Source of the DNA: Patella vulgata
Taxonomy: Eukaryota > Mollusca > Gastropoda > Patellidae
Direction: 5' to 3'
Assembly: GCF_932274485.2 (NCBI RefSeq)
Contig: NC_065887.2
Span: 40,567,201 to 40,631,200 of the forward strand
DNA length: 64,000 bases
The notes under the pieces were generated by a model, which was not told the DNA's origin, ran no database searches, and saw only the letters and a program-made list of their open reading frames with translations. Positions 25,801 to 30,740 of this stretch are shown here, piece after piece. The position numbers and the translations under genes are program-made. Every line of letters begins with the position of its first letter. Within the stretch, counting starts at the first letter, position 1.

Positions 25801-28259
25801 TTGGTTAGCTAATATGTAATTTATCGTTCGTTAAAGAGTGTTTGAACGTAATTTATTTTGATACTCAGATTGGTTATCTAATATGTAATTTATCATTCGA
25901 TAAAGAGTGTTTTAACGTAATTTATCATTTGATAAAGAGTGTTTTAACGTAATTTATCATTTGATAAAGAGTGTTTTAACGTAATTTATTTTGATAAAGA
26001 GTGTTTTAACGTAATTTATCATTTGATAAAGAGTGTTCGTAATTTTTCATTTGATAAAGAGTGTTTTAACGTAATTTTTCATTTGATAAAGAGTGTTTTA
26101 ACGTAATTTTTCATTTGATAAAGAGTGTTTTAACATGTTTAATACACGCTAAAATATACTCAGATTGATTATCTAGTATGTAATTTATCATTTGATAAAA
26201 GTTTTTTTTAACCTGAAACGTTATGAAGATAAATAAACCACCTCTTATTTAATCTCAAGTATGTTTAAGTACTGTTGTTGAGCGGGTATGTTTATCTATT
26301 ATGTAATTCAGTAAACAAAACCAAAATATGAACAGCAGATAATCTTCCGACTTGGATCCAATCGGATTAAAACGATATCCATTGACAAATTTTACTAAAC
26401 ACCTGTAGGTGGCACTGGATTTTTGATATACAGACGATGTCGAATGCTGCAAAATGTTCAACTGGTCATATCTTATAACATCATGAACTCAATTGAACAA
26501 AGTGTCGACTGAAATTCCTCTTTGAGATTCAACTTAAACAATGTTATAGTTTACAAATGAAATGGGGTTTAACATCCTACTGTTATGCTCCGAACTGGGC
26601 TAATAAAGACGGGATTATAGTTTGCCAGGGATTCCCTAATCCCTCAAATAATGTTGACGGATGTCAAGGTTTGATTATATCTGACTGTATTAAATGGTGT
26701 ACGATATTACAACATATTTATTTTTACATGAACTAGGAAAGAGTACCAGTAAGATGGGTTGCTCCGGAATGTTTCCAATCAACTAAAGCCGCTACAGAGA
26801 AAAGTGATGTCTGGTCTTTTGGTATTATATTATATGAAATCTTCACTCTGGGTAAGTGTTCTACCAATTTAGACAACCATTTACATGGCAGGAATGATGT
26901 TTACTATGGGGGATTCCGGATAACACTCTTCTTCGAATTCAAACTGTGATGATTTCTTTTATCGATTGTTTTCATTTCAGTCATCCCATTTAAGTCGAAA
27001 TCCAGCTTAAAAGATCCTAATGTTCTACTCAGTTCATGAATCCACAAAACAGTAGAGAGTCCAGACTCTAAATTCCCCTACTCTCAGTACACGGATCTCC
27101 CTATTGTCTCCCAGTACACAGGTCTCCCTATTGTCTCCCAGTACACAGGTCTCCCTATTGTCTCCCAGTACACAGGTCTCCCTATTGTCTCCCAGTACAC
27201 AGGTCTCCCTATTGTCTCCCAGTACACAGGTCTCTCTATTGTCTCCCAGTACACGTGTCTCTCTATTGTCTCCCAGTACACAGGTCTCTCTATTGTCTCC
27301 CAGTACGCGGGTCTGTCTATTGTCTTCCAGTACACGGGTCTCCCTATTGTCTTCCAGTACGCAGGTCTCTCTATTGTCTTCCAGTACGCGGGTCTCCACA
27401 CTTGCAAACATTTTTTTTTGTGTCCGTGGATAAACATGAACTACATACTAGTTCAGATAAAAACCAATTGGTCTTGTATGACACGAATAGATACATTATT
27501 AGTACATTAACTCTCAATGAAATACCGTGCCCTAGATATAGTTGTCTGAAAAAAATAAATTTACCTTTCAGGTGACCAACCATATCCGACCTTGACAACA
27601 GAGAATGTTGTACCTAAAGTCAGACATGGTCACAGAATGAAACAACCAGAACTTGCTGATGAATTGTAAGTTATATTTAGTTTCTCGTGCTCGTCGTATA
27701 TTTCAGTGACGTCATGTATCAATAATTATGATGTCATGATTCAATAAGTGTGATGTAAGGTAATCTCAGTTACGATGATTTGATGACGTCATGTTTCAGC
27801 AATTGTGATGTAACTATGTCATATAGTTCAGTAATAATGATCTGTCGTCGTCATATTTCAGTAATTATGATGTAAGGATGTCATATATTTACACGGCATC
27901 ATGATCTGCTGACGTCATGTTGCAGTAATTATGACATAAGAATGTCATATATCAGTATGTACTGATCAGGCCATGTTTCAGTACTTTTGTCATGTCAAAT
28001 ATTTCAGTAATTAAGATCTAATGACGTCATATTTTGGAAAGTTTGATATAATATATTGATGTCATATATTTTAGTAATTATACTCTGGTGACTCATGATA
28101 ATTATATATTTCAGTAATTATAATCTGATGACTCGATGCTGGAGTGAGGACCAACATGACCGGCCAAAATTTGTGGAGCTCCAGAACATGTATCAACGTT
28201 TCATGAATGGCGAGCCTAATGATAATGACTATAGTAATTATTCAAGATATACAGATTAG
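1846..28259 (+). CDS. Gene A: receptor pseudokinase (EMI–EGF–ectodomain–FN3–TM–TK-like)
   Basis: Seen: 23 exons with GT–AG borders and matching phases give 3,645 nt, 1,214 residues plus stop. Exon ends: 1846–1922, 6786–6854, 7146–7246, 7709–7804, 8197–8301, 8677–8964, 14027–14156, 14731–14938, 15714–16355, 16888–17081, 18011–18140, 19405–19590, 20008–20032, 20608–20865, 21410–21466, 22222–22355, 22939–23143, 23591–23710, 24527–24681, 25238–25348, 26737–26851, 27572–27665, 28115–28259. Layout: signal peptide 1–21, EMI about 26–82, EGF 83–149, ectodomain modules 150–750, FN3 750–836, TM about 857–882, kinase-like 930–1190, short Tyr-rich tail. Family knowledge: receptor tyrosine kinases of the Tie/FGFR-like class bind ligand outside and phosphorylate inside. 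Here HRD is HRR (R1065) and DFG is GFG (G1083), so phosphotransfer should be lost; scaffold or dominant partner roles are inference. Exon 13 is the least certain part. Confidence 0.85.
2599..2629 (+). repeat. (GA)n microsatellite
   Basis: About 15 GA units in intron 1 of gene A. Confidence 0.9.
2660..3028 (-). mobile_element. SINE A, near full-length copy
   Basis: Starts with the tail remnant ATGAAATGAAACGTCCTACTG and ends with the head CACTTAGCCACGTGAT. It is inserted in intron 1 of gene A beside a (GA)n tract. Confidence 0.85.
3115..3362 (-). mobile_element. SINE B, near full-length copy
   Basis: Reads from TGGGGTTTAACGCCCACTCG to GCACGTGCTAACCATTC in minus orientation. Confidence 0.85.
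4040..4080 (+). repeat. (GA)n microsatellite and G run
   Basis: GA repeats followed by GGGGGGGG. They adjoin an inverted-repeat pair whose arms (CGGGGCGCCGGAACCAGGG near 4090 and CCCTGGCC...GTTCCGGCGCCCC near 4550) suggest a decayed small element. Confidence 0.6.
4574..4650 (-). mobile_element. SINE B body fragment
   Basis: AGAGAAAACCCACGAGGCT, AAGCGACCCAATTCCTTG and CGTGGAATCGAAAC. Confidence 0.6.
4730..4790 (-). mobile_element. SINE A 3' end fragment
   Basis: AAATGAAATGAAATATGG, TTTAACGTTCTACTG, GGGCTAATGAAGAC. Confidence 0.6.
5497..5812. mobile_element. MITE family M, copy 1
   Basis: One end reads TTATGTAAGATTTAGATAAAG; the other reads AGATTTAGCTCTTACATAATG. The imperfect inverted ends and the shared interior (TTCTTGCTATGATGG) define a non-coding family of about 320–390 bp, AT-rich. 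Confidence 0.72.
5822..6196 (+). mobile_element. SINE family A, full-length copy
   Basis: A ~375-bp tRNA-derived SINE. The tRNA-like head has an A box (TGGCTAAGTGGG, 5831) and a B box (GGTGTTCGATCCC, 5874); the 3' end is GGACGTTAAACCC with an (ATTTC)n tail. It is the reference copy for the family and directly abuts the MITE at 5497–5812. Confidence 0.88.
6786..6854 (+). CDS. Gene A exon 2: first half of EMI domain
   Basis: Acceptor TTTCTCTTTCCAG, donor GC|GTAAGT, 69 nt, phase 2 to phase 2. Encodes [19 protein letters not shown] and on to the next exon. The NVCS opening and Cys spacing fit the start of an EMI domain, a small Cys-rich module in extracellular proteins. Confidence 0.78.
7146..7246 (+). 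CDS. Gene A exon 3: second half of EMI domain
   Basis: Encodes [20 protein letters not shown] then [14 protein letters not shown]. The YRT...CCxGW block is the hallmark C-terminal part of EMI domains in Draper, MEGF10 and EMILIN proteins. The donor is AG|GTAAC, phase 1. Confidence 0.85.
7709..7804 (+). CDS. Gene A exon 4: EGF-like repeat 1
   Basis: Encodes [13 protein letters not shown] and [14 protein letters not shown], a standard six-Cys EGF repeat directly after the EMI domain, as in MEGF/Draper proteins. Acceptor TATTTTAG, donor GAG|GTTTGT, phase 1 to phase 1, so the exon is a symmetric, shuffleable module. Confidence 0.88.
7989..8218 (+). repeat. Tandem array of gene A exon 5 acceptor
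   Basis: About seven units of roughly 25–40 bp, each with TTTAGTAACGTGTTCTCA or a close variant, followed by an ATAAAGCC or AAAATCC variant. The last unit is the real acceptor at 8195–8196 and the first 20 bases of exon 5. Confidence 0.85.
8197..8301 (+). CDS. Gene A exon 5: EGF-like repeat 2
   Basis: Encodes [17 protein letters not shown] and [15 protein letters not shown]. Acceptor ATATTTTAG, donor AAA|GTAAG, phase 1 to phase 1. The exon starts inside the last unit of a tandem array that repeats this acceptor and the first exon bases upstream. Gene B has the matching repeat (CYPGTCQ...). Confidence 0.85.
8361..8466 (+). repeat. 39-bp minisatellite, about 3 units
   Basis: Unit CATGTTTAATTTGTTATTG, CTGATTATTATAATGTTGTC, in the intron after exon 5. 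The period is a multiple of three, so it reads open; this is not coding evidence. Confidence 0.85.
8677..8964 (+). CDS. Gene A exon 6: ectodomain module
   Basis: 288 nt open in the required frame. Acceptor ATCGAACAG; donor CCAG|GTAAAT; phase 1 to 1. Contains [19 protein letters not shown], later [17 protein letters not shown]. It aligns with the gene B exon at 51238 (SFTAIYTPDVP...AYIKDFKVGI). No named Pfam-type domain is recognised; it looks like a beta-sandwich. Confidence 0.75.
8965..14026 (+). other. Intron 6 of gene A (5.1 kb)
   Basis: The middle 3.1 kb is fold-back element 1. The flanks (8965–9694 and 12801–14026) hold no recognisable gene or repeat. Confidence 0.6.
9704..12791. mobile_element. 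Fold-back element 1 (3.1 kb) with 9-bp target duplication
   Basis: The ends are inverted copies starting ACCGAACACAAATTGGCAAC. Flanks carry the perfect 9-bp repeat TAGTTACAC (9695–9703 and 12792–12800). Arms of several hundred bp pair with each other; inside, ~160–190-bp units lie in minus orientation up to about 10790 and in plus orientation after it. No transposase frame is seen. Fold-back and Mutator-like elements make 9-bp duplications, so it is probably a non-autonomous member of such a group. Confidence 0.88.
14027..14156 (+). CDS. Gene A exon 7: ectodomain module
   Basis: Encodes [20 protein letters not shown] and [20 protein letters not shown]. Acceptor TTTTTAG, donor CAA|GTAAG, phase 1 to 2. 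The gene B exon at 51696 has the same length class and phases. It follows a 5-kb intron that hosts a fold-back element. Confidence 0.8.
14731..14938 (+). CDS. Gene A exon 8: ectodomain module
   Basis: Encodes [20 protein letters not shown] and ends NVGRDVTQ. The segment [12 protein letters not shown] carries two Cys. Acceptor TATTTCAG, donor CAG|GTAAGT, phase 2 to 0. A SINE begins within about 5 bp of the donor, so the donor is at the edge of the insertion. Confidence 0.82.
14942..15212 (+). mobile_element. SINE B starting at the exon 8 donor
   Basis: TGGCCGAATGTTTAGCACG begins about 5 bp after the GT of exon 8. The body and GTGGACGTTAAACCCC end are intact. Its insertion left the donor (GTAAGT) in place or supplied its last bases. 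Confidence 0.85.
15215..15345 (+). repeat. Tandem repeat of ~66 bp, about 2 units
   Basis: GATATTGAGATCAGATA followed by GTTCACTCTGTTTA recurs in the intron before exon 9. Confidence 0.75.
15714..16355 (+). CDS. Gene A exon 9: long ectodomain exon
   Basis: 642 nt, 214 codons, phase 0 to 0, acceptor TTTTTTTCAG, donor CAG|GTAAAA. Begins [20 protein letters not shown]. The pattern of a Trp, an acidic pair, SGM/SGI and a Tyr recurs in exon 11 ([12 protein letters not shown]) and in gene B (DRESGIKFYQYG), so it marks a repeated beta module. A second Trp-rich segment is [18 protein letters not shown]. Extracellular; specific function unknown. Confidence 0.85.
16888..17081 (+). CDS. Gene A exon 10: ectodomain module
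   Basis: Acceptor TTTTATAG, donor AAG|GTAAGT, phase 0 to 2. Encodes [18 protein letters not shown], then [13 protein letters not shown], which corresponds to the gene B segment INVDTSAPVEGRI. This V-D-S/T-x-P turn joins successive beta modules. Confidence 0.82.
17118..17185 (-). mobile_element. SINE A body fragment (diverged)
   Basis: CGCCATACAGTATGTTATG and GTGCACGCCAATGC are kept with an internal loss. It begins about 40 bp after the exon 10 donor. Confidence 0.45.
17560..17940 (+). repeat. Degenerate ~32-bp tandem repeat
   Basis: About a dozen units TTTTAATAAAGGTATTTGTG, AACGAGTATG before exon 11. The exon itself does not belong to the repeat. Confidence 0.8.
18011..18140 (+). CDS. Gene A exon 11: ectodomain module
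   Basis: Encodes [20 protein letters not shown], then [15 protein letters not shown]. Acceptor TAATTACAG, donor CAG|GTAACC, phase 2 to 0. The DxDSGI...Y signature repeats the motif in exon 9. Confidence 0.8.
18199..18467 (+). mobile_element. SINE B copy
   Basis: Full-length, with A box TGGCCGAATGGTTAG and 3' end GTGGACGTTAAACCC, about 60 bp after exon 11. Confidence 0.87.
18570..18665 (+). mobile_element. SINE A 3' fragment (diverged)
   Basis: GTAGCACACTATATTGGCG and TTCTTCACTAGCCC, then AGTAGGATGGTAACCCC, resemble the 3' half. Confidence 0.5.
18820..18985 (+). mobile_element. SINE A, 5' half
   Basis: Head and body up to TTCGGATGGGACGAA; the 3' half is missing. Confidence 0.8.
19118..19320 (-). 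mobile_element. SINE A, 3' half
   Basis: AACGTCCTACTGTTCTGCTC through GACCTCGGTATTTTG in minus orientation, in the same intron as the copy at 18820. Confidence 0.78.
19405..19590 (+). CDS. Gene A exon 12: ectodomain module with Cys cluster
   Basis: 62 codons, phase 0 to 0. Encodes [17 protein letters not shown] and ends [19 protein letters not shown]. The A-V-N-S-A-G-L ending matches the usual last strand of these modules (gene B: VVAYNGALQPSKPV). Acceptor ATTTGTAG, donor CAG|GTATTT. Confidence 0.78.
19620..19745 (-). mobile_element. SINE A body fragment
   Basis: Diverged body segment with TTTTACGTGCACGCCAA and CCTCGGTTTTTCGTCCC. Confidence 0.65.
19800..19935 (+). repeat. 20-bp minisatellite
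   Basis: About six to seven units of CAGTTGTCAGCTTGTATCCC in the intron after exon 12. Confidence 0.85.
20008..20032 (+). CDS. Gene A exon 13: short linker exon (end uncertain)
   Basis: Exon 12 ends in phase 0 and exon 14 needs phase 1, so a linking exon is required. TTTTCGTTTTAG is a good acceptor, followed by FSNIRSLS in frame. Three nearby GTs (20024, 20030, 20033) all give phase 1; the last is listed. A stop follows soon after, so the exon must be short. Confidence 0.45.
20248..20451 (-). mobile_element. SINE A, internally deleted
   Basis: Tail and body run to TTTTACGTGCA and then jump directly to GCGTCTTACCCACTTAGCC of the head, so about 170 bp are missing from the middle. Confidence 0.8.
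20608..20865 (+). CDS. Gene A exon 14: fibronectin type III domain
   Basis: One symmetric phase 1–1 exon. It encodes [20 protein letters not shown], a block with [10 protein letters not shown], and [17 protein letters not shown]. The Pro near the start, the Trp of strand B and the L-x-P-x-T-x-Y motif are diagnostic of FN3. It is the membrane-proximal domain and has no counterpart in gene B. Donor ACAG|GTAGGT. Confidence 0.88.
21283..21421 (+). repeat. Two-copy repeat across gene A exon 15 acceptor
   Basis: The ~75-bp block starting CTCCxCCAACAAG and ending at ATTTTCTxTGTTTxAG plus the first exon bases (AGAAACCTG, variant AGAACCTG) occurs twice. The first copy has TAAG where the real acceptor has TCAG. 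Confidence 0.8.
21410..21466 (+). CDS. Gene A exon 15: juxtamembrane linker
   Basis: 57 nt, phase 1 to 1, acceptor TTTGTTTCAG, donor ATAG|GTAAAC. Encodes [19 protein letters not shown]. About 75 nt upstream is a decayed copy of the same acceptor and first exon bases. Confidence 0.78.
21476..21871. mobile_element. MITE family M, copy 2
   Basis: Ends TAAAGATACATTATGTAAG and GCTCTTGCATAATGTATGTT are inverted and imperfect. It is inserted 10 bp after exon 15 of gene A. Confidence 0.75.
22086..22245 (+). repeat. Repeat units before gene A transmembrane exon 16
   Basis: Blocks CCCAGGTGTTATAATAC (22091), CCATGATATAATATTGC (22142) and TCCAGGTGTTGTAATATT (22186) precede the true acceptor TTTCAGGTATAATTTTAC. 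They look like diverged copies of the exon border; two keep AG|GT. Confidence 0.7.
22222..22355 (+). CDS. Gene A exon 16: transmembrane helix
   Basis: Encodes [17 protein letters not shown], a single helix of about 22–26 residues with its C-terminal flank, followed by a basic and acidic stop-transfer segment ([14 protein letters not shown]). Acceptor ATATTTCAG, donor AGG|GTAATT, phase 1 to 0. Earlier, partly decayed copies of the acceptor lie upstream. Confidence 0.88.
22463..22561 (-). mobile_element. SINE A body fragment
   Basis: AATTCCAACTGTTAAGGG to CAGAACGACTAGACG, immediately before the SINE B copy at 22577. Confidence 0.6.
22577..22866 (+). mobile_element. SINE B copy with long (CT)n tail
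   Basis: Full-length; the tail is a (CT)n microsatellite of about 34 bp ending 72 bp before exon 17. Confidence 0.88.
22939..23143 (+). CDS. Gene A exon 17: kinase-like N-lobe (glycine loop, VAIK Lys)
   Basis: Encodes [16 protein letters not shown] then IIAAKLLL. The loop reads AQGKFA where active kinases have GxGxFG, so two of three glycines are Ala. The beta-3 Lys (K965) is kept. Acceptor TGTTTTCCAG, donor CTGG|GTGAGT, phase 0 to 1. A second identical donor lies 69 nt downstream in an open frame. Confidence 0.87.
23131..23275 (+). repeat. Two-copy repeat across gene A exon 17 donor
   Basis: A 69-bp unit beginning AAACTCTTACTGGGTGAG occurs at 23131 and 23200, with a trace of a third start at 23269. 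Both units keep CTGG|GTGAGT. The distance is 23 codons and the sequence between is open in the coding frame. Confidence 0.88.
23440..23606 (+). repeat. Tandem array of gene A exon 18 acceptor
   Basis: Five units of about 36–38 bp: TACTTxGTAGATAATTTCAC, then TGTTGATTGTxTTT. The last unit supplies the real acceptor and the first exon bases; several earlier units keep a plausible TTGTAG or TGGTAG acceptor. Confidence 0.88.
23591..23710 (+). CDS. Gene A exon 18: kinase-like alphaC–beta4
   Basis: Encodes [19 protein letters not shown] and [26 protein letters not shown] is typical of receptor tyrosine kinases. In an ungapped alignment from HPN, the alphaC Glu position is Ile, but a shifted alignment is possible. 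The exon starts inside the last unit of a tandem array carrying copies of its acceptor. Confidence 0.87.
24135..24555 (+). repeat. Tandem array of gene A exon 19 acceptor
   Basis: At least nine units of about 40–50 bp of the form TTATAGAGATGACCAAGG, then ATAGTAATAGAACATT. The exon starts GGGGACCCACGATG, then TTGATAGAATATT, a recognisable diverged unit after TTTTTAG. Confidence 0.8.
24527..24681 (+). CDS. Gene A exon 19: hinge, alphaD and alphaE
   Basis: Encodes [20 protein letters not shown] and [16 protein letters not shown]. The hinge E-Y-C and the G-M-A-Y-L before the catalytic loop are standard tyrosine-kinase features. Phase 1 to 0, acceptor TGTTTTTAG, donor AAT|GTAAGT. The first exon bases match the units of the upstream tandem array. 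Confidence 0.87.
25238..25348 (+). CDS. Gene A exon 20: degenerate catalytic loop and DFG site
   Basis: Encodes [13 protein letters not shown] and [11 protein letters not shown]. Family knowledge: HRDLAARN holds the catalytic Asp and DFG the Mg-binding Asp. Here codon 25250–25252 is CGT (Arg) and codon 25304–25306 is GGA (Gly); the Asn of AARN is kept. Reading frame and splice sites (TCTTCAG; GCG|GTAAAC) are intact. Confidence 0.9.
25790..26190 (+). repeat. ~31-bp tandem repeat
   Basis: About ten units TAATTTATCATTTGATAAAG, AGTGTTTTAACG in the intron between exons 20 and 21. Confidence 0.85.
26557..26614 (-). mobile_element. SINE A 3' end fragment
   Basis: AAATGAAATGGGGTTTAACA followed by TCCTACTG and GGGCTAATAAAGACGGG. 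Confidence 0.6.
26737..26851 (+). CDS. Gene A exon 21: APE motif and alphaF
   Basis: Encodes [20 protein letters not shown] and [19 protein letters not shown]. The APE motif and SDVWSFG are intact, so the C-lobe fold is conserved although the catalytic Asp residues are lost. Acceptor AACTAG, donor TGG|GTAAG, phase 0 to 1. Confidence 0.9.
27085..27400 (+). repeat. 27-bp minisatellite
   Basis: About 12 units CCAGTACACAGGTCTCCC, TATTGTCTC. The period is divisible by three, so all frames stay open over >100 codons; it lies in the intron before exon 22. Confidence 0.92.
27572..27665 (+). CDS. Gene A exon 22: kinase-like C-lobe
   Basis: Encodes [20 protein letters not shown] and [11 protein letters not shown], the usual G-x-P-Y-P and G-x-R-M-x-x-P motifs of tyrosine kinases. 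Acceptor TTTACCTTTCAG, donor ATT|GTAAG, phase 1 to 2. Confidence 0.88.
27695..28140 (+). repeat. Tandem array of gene A exon 23 acceptor
   Basis: About ten units of 34–45 bp of the form ATATTTCAGTAATTATGAT followed by CTGATGACGTCAT. The last unit is the true acceptor and the start of exon 23. Units contain several TGACGTCA palindromes, as a by-product of the repeat. Confidence 0.85.
28115..28259 (+). CDS. Gene A exon 23: end of kinase fold and tail
   Basis: Encodes [19 protein letters not shown], the conserved C-W...R-P ending of the fold, then a 30-residue tail with [13 protein letters not shown] and TAG. The Y-S-N context resembles an SH2 docking site. The acceptor ATATTTCAG and first bases repeat in the long array upstream. 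Confidence 0.87.
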
Positions 28260-28360
28260 GTACTTTAAATTAAACACACATATATATGGCCAGAACGCAA
28301 AGACATAAAAACATTTGGTTTTTTTGTTTTGTTGGGTTTTTTTTTGGGGGGGGGGGTACT

Positions 28361-28731
28361 TAAACATACATTATGCAAGAGCTAAATCTGCCTATTGCAG
28401 GTCTTTCCCTAACTCTGAAATTAATTAACTTATCCAAACCATAATCAACTCGCGATGCCATCTTATGTGTCTGATTTTCTCTGGATTTGAATCCGATCTA
28501 CTGCTCAACGCTCATTGATGATTAAAAATCGAGACTATGTTTTTTTTATTATTGTACCGACTTTAGTAATGATGATCGAGAATAGACTTAAAATTCAAAA
28601 GCAAAATATCTCGGTTAAGAGTGGAGTAATTGGACTGAAATTTTCAACATATTCTATTTACATTATCGATTTTTTAAAACTATTTTAGCGAGAACAGTCA
28701 ACTCTTTATCTTATCTCCCATAATGCCTCTT
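28361..28731. mobile_element. MITE family M, copy 3 (in gene A 3' UTR)
   Basis: Starts TAAACATACATTATGCAAG, then AGCTAAATCTGCCTATTGC; ends near TCTCCCATAATGCC. Opposite orientation to copy 2. Confidence 0.72.
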
Positions 28732-28988
28732 CAACTTAATTATCGTTCTTTAGTTTGTTTTAGTTCTTGCGGTAAATTATAATATCAATATTTTCATTTA
28801 GATATAAATTTAGCCCAATCAACAATGTGTTATTGAGACTATTTTAACCGGTGATTAGTTTAAATATTTTAGATAGTCGTTATCTACAGTTTAATATAGG
28901 CTATGCTTGTTCCCTATCCCTATTCAGATATAAATCTGAATAAAAATATTGTTTATAAAAAACGACCCCCACCCGGCTTCATATTTAT

Positions 28989-29048
28989 CCCGTCTTTATT
29001 AGCCCAGTCGGAGCAGAACACTAGGACGTTAAACCCCATTTGATTTTA
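28989..29048 (+). mobile_element. SINE A 3' end fragment
   Basis: CCCGTCTTTATTAGCCCAG to GGACGTTAAACCCCATTT. It lies in the likely 3' UTR of gene A. Confidence 0.65.
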
Positions 29049-29160
29049 TATATTTGAACTCAGAACATATTACTGATGCGTTTCTCGTCTGTGGATATAT
29101 GTATGTTTGTGTTCAGGTGTTAGAAGACGGCGATACTATTTTCTATGGTCGGTAAAATAC

Positions 29161-29164
<4 letters not shown>

Positions 29165-29196
<32 letters not shown>
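29165..29196 (+). repeat. (CT)n microsatellite
   Basis: About 16 CT units, followed by a diverged SINE-type end (AGTAGGTCGTTAAACCTCAT). Confidence 0.9.
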
Positions 29197-29199
<3 letters not shown>

Positions 29200-29564
29200 A
29201 TATTAGCACAGTCAGTGTATTAAAGTAGGTCGTTAAACCTCATTTCATTTTATTTTAGCTTGCATAAGAATATATTATATATATTATATATTTTATCGTT
29301 TTTTGTATATCAAGCTTTTTATATTTGGATTCTATTGTTGTAGCATGATAACATGTTTGCTTGTTTGTTCCTGGAATTGTAGAAATTGTTGGTCAAAGCA
29401 CGCGAACGAATTCTGAAGAATTATAGCTGCTATACGCCATAATGTCTAAAAGGACTGGACTATATTGTAGAAAGTTTTACGACTTGATGATCTTTATTTG
29501 TTATAAATTAGCCATTTATATAGGACTACTGTCGTCTGCGTTCATGCTTTGTATTTTTGTATGA

Positions 29565-29570
29565 AATAAA
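29565..29570 (+). promoter_or_regulatory. Polyadenylation signal, gene A (candidate)
   Basis: AATAAA followed by a T-rich stretch, about 1.3 kb after the stop codon. An earlier AATAAA at 28939 is an alternative. The implied 3' UTR includes a MITE copy and a (CT)n tract. Confidence 0.4.
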
Positions 29571-30029
29571 CTTTTTTTATATTACTGAACTGTTTACTTA
29601 TGGCGGGGGTTGAAATGGAAATTCAGTTAGTCTTCTTCGATTCTAGATAAGAGAGTCAACAAAATTAGAATGCTAAAAGGGTGAAAGGGGAAAAAGAGCG
29701 AATTGCTACAAATAGGAGCATTGCCCTCTATTACTAGTCTTACTCCATTATTATTAAATTATAAAAATGGAGTTATTTCCCCTTCCCCAGCAGTATCGAA
29801 ATAATTTCTCTCTGTTGTGAATAGAGCTCGGCTCAAAATGGAGACTTTCATCAAAGAGCTTTCTGTGAATAAGAGCGGATTCAGGAAACTTTTGAAAGGG
29901 TCGATTAGGGATGGGGCGGAGAGGCATGGGCGGGGGGGGGGGGGGGTCATTTAAGCACACTTTCCTGTGCGTCAAAGTTTGTTCACCTCGCCCATCGTTA
30001 AATATTTAGATGTTGGGTTGGCGGAATGG

Positions 30030-30125
30030 CCGCTGTCCCGGGCAAAATGTCTCTTTTAGTACACTACATGACAAAAGCATGATGTAAACTTGTCCTCATT
30101 AGCCCAGTCGGTGTAGAAGAAAAGC
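30030..30125 (+). mobile_element. SINE A 3' fragment (diverged)
   Basis: GCTGTCCCGGGCAAAATGTC, then GTCCTCATTAGCCCAGTCGG. Confidence 0.5.
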
Positions 30126-30569
30126 TTAGTGAAAGTCCACAATGGAGTTTATGTTATTTACTAGCTTCGATGAAAGACCACCTCGAGTATTTATAGAAGA
30201 ACGATATCATGCTCATGGCATGTGTGATCTTAAAATCGACAAAGAATAAGTAACATGTGACTAGAATAGATGAGACAATAATTAAATCCTTGAGTGATAC
30301 ATTAGGGAACTTAACAAAACAACTGGCGTCCCCAATAATACATGAATAAAGGCCCCGGTTTGTACAGAAGCCAAGAATACACACATAGAAGGCGTACTGT
30401 TTGAGAATAATAAATTCAGATTTATATTATATGATATCATATATAGTGTTTAAACTTGAACTATTAAGCCACAATGGGGTCACCACGAGTGACAACTACG
30501 TGTAATCATACTCTTCTCAAAAAATATTTTGGGGTTTTCTATAATCGATATCTAAACGCTACAAATACA

Positions 30570-30705
30570 TACCTCGTGGGTTTTCTCCGGGTCCTCCGGT
30601 TTCCTCCCACTGCTAAAAACCCCTACGCGCAAGCGAATTATTGAAATAAAATTAAACCATATGTTAGTCCCGAAATGACCTAGTTTGTGTCGAGTGGACG
30701 TTAAA

Positions 30706-30738
<33 letters not shown>

Positions 30739-30740
30739 CA
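30570..30740 (+). mobile_element. SINE B, 5'-truncated
   Basis: Starts at CCTCGTGGGTTTTCTCC; the tRNA-like head is missing, and it ends in a (CT)n tail. Confidence 0.85.

Noticed and set aside
27034-27437. Overlapping open frames of 109–125 codons on both strands.
   Set aside because: They are the 27-bp minisatellite; a period divisible by three keeps all frames open, and the region is an intron of gene A.
30154-30384. Minus-strand 76-codon frame with a hydrophobic stretch.
   Set aside because: No splice sites, start context or domain support; hydrophobic runs are common in AT-rich DNA.
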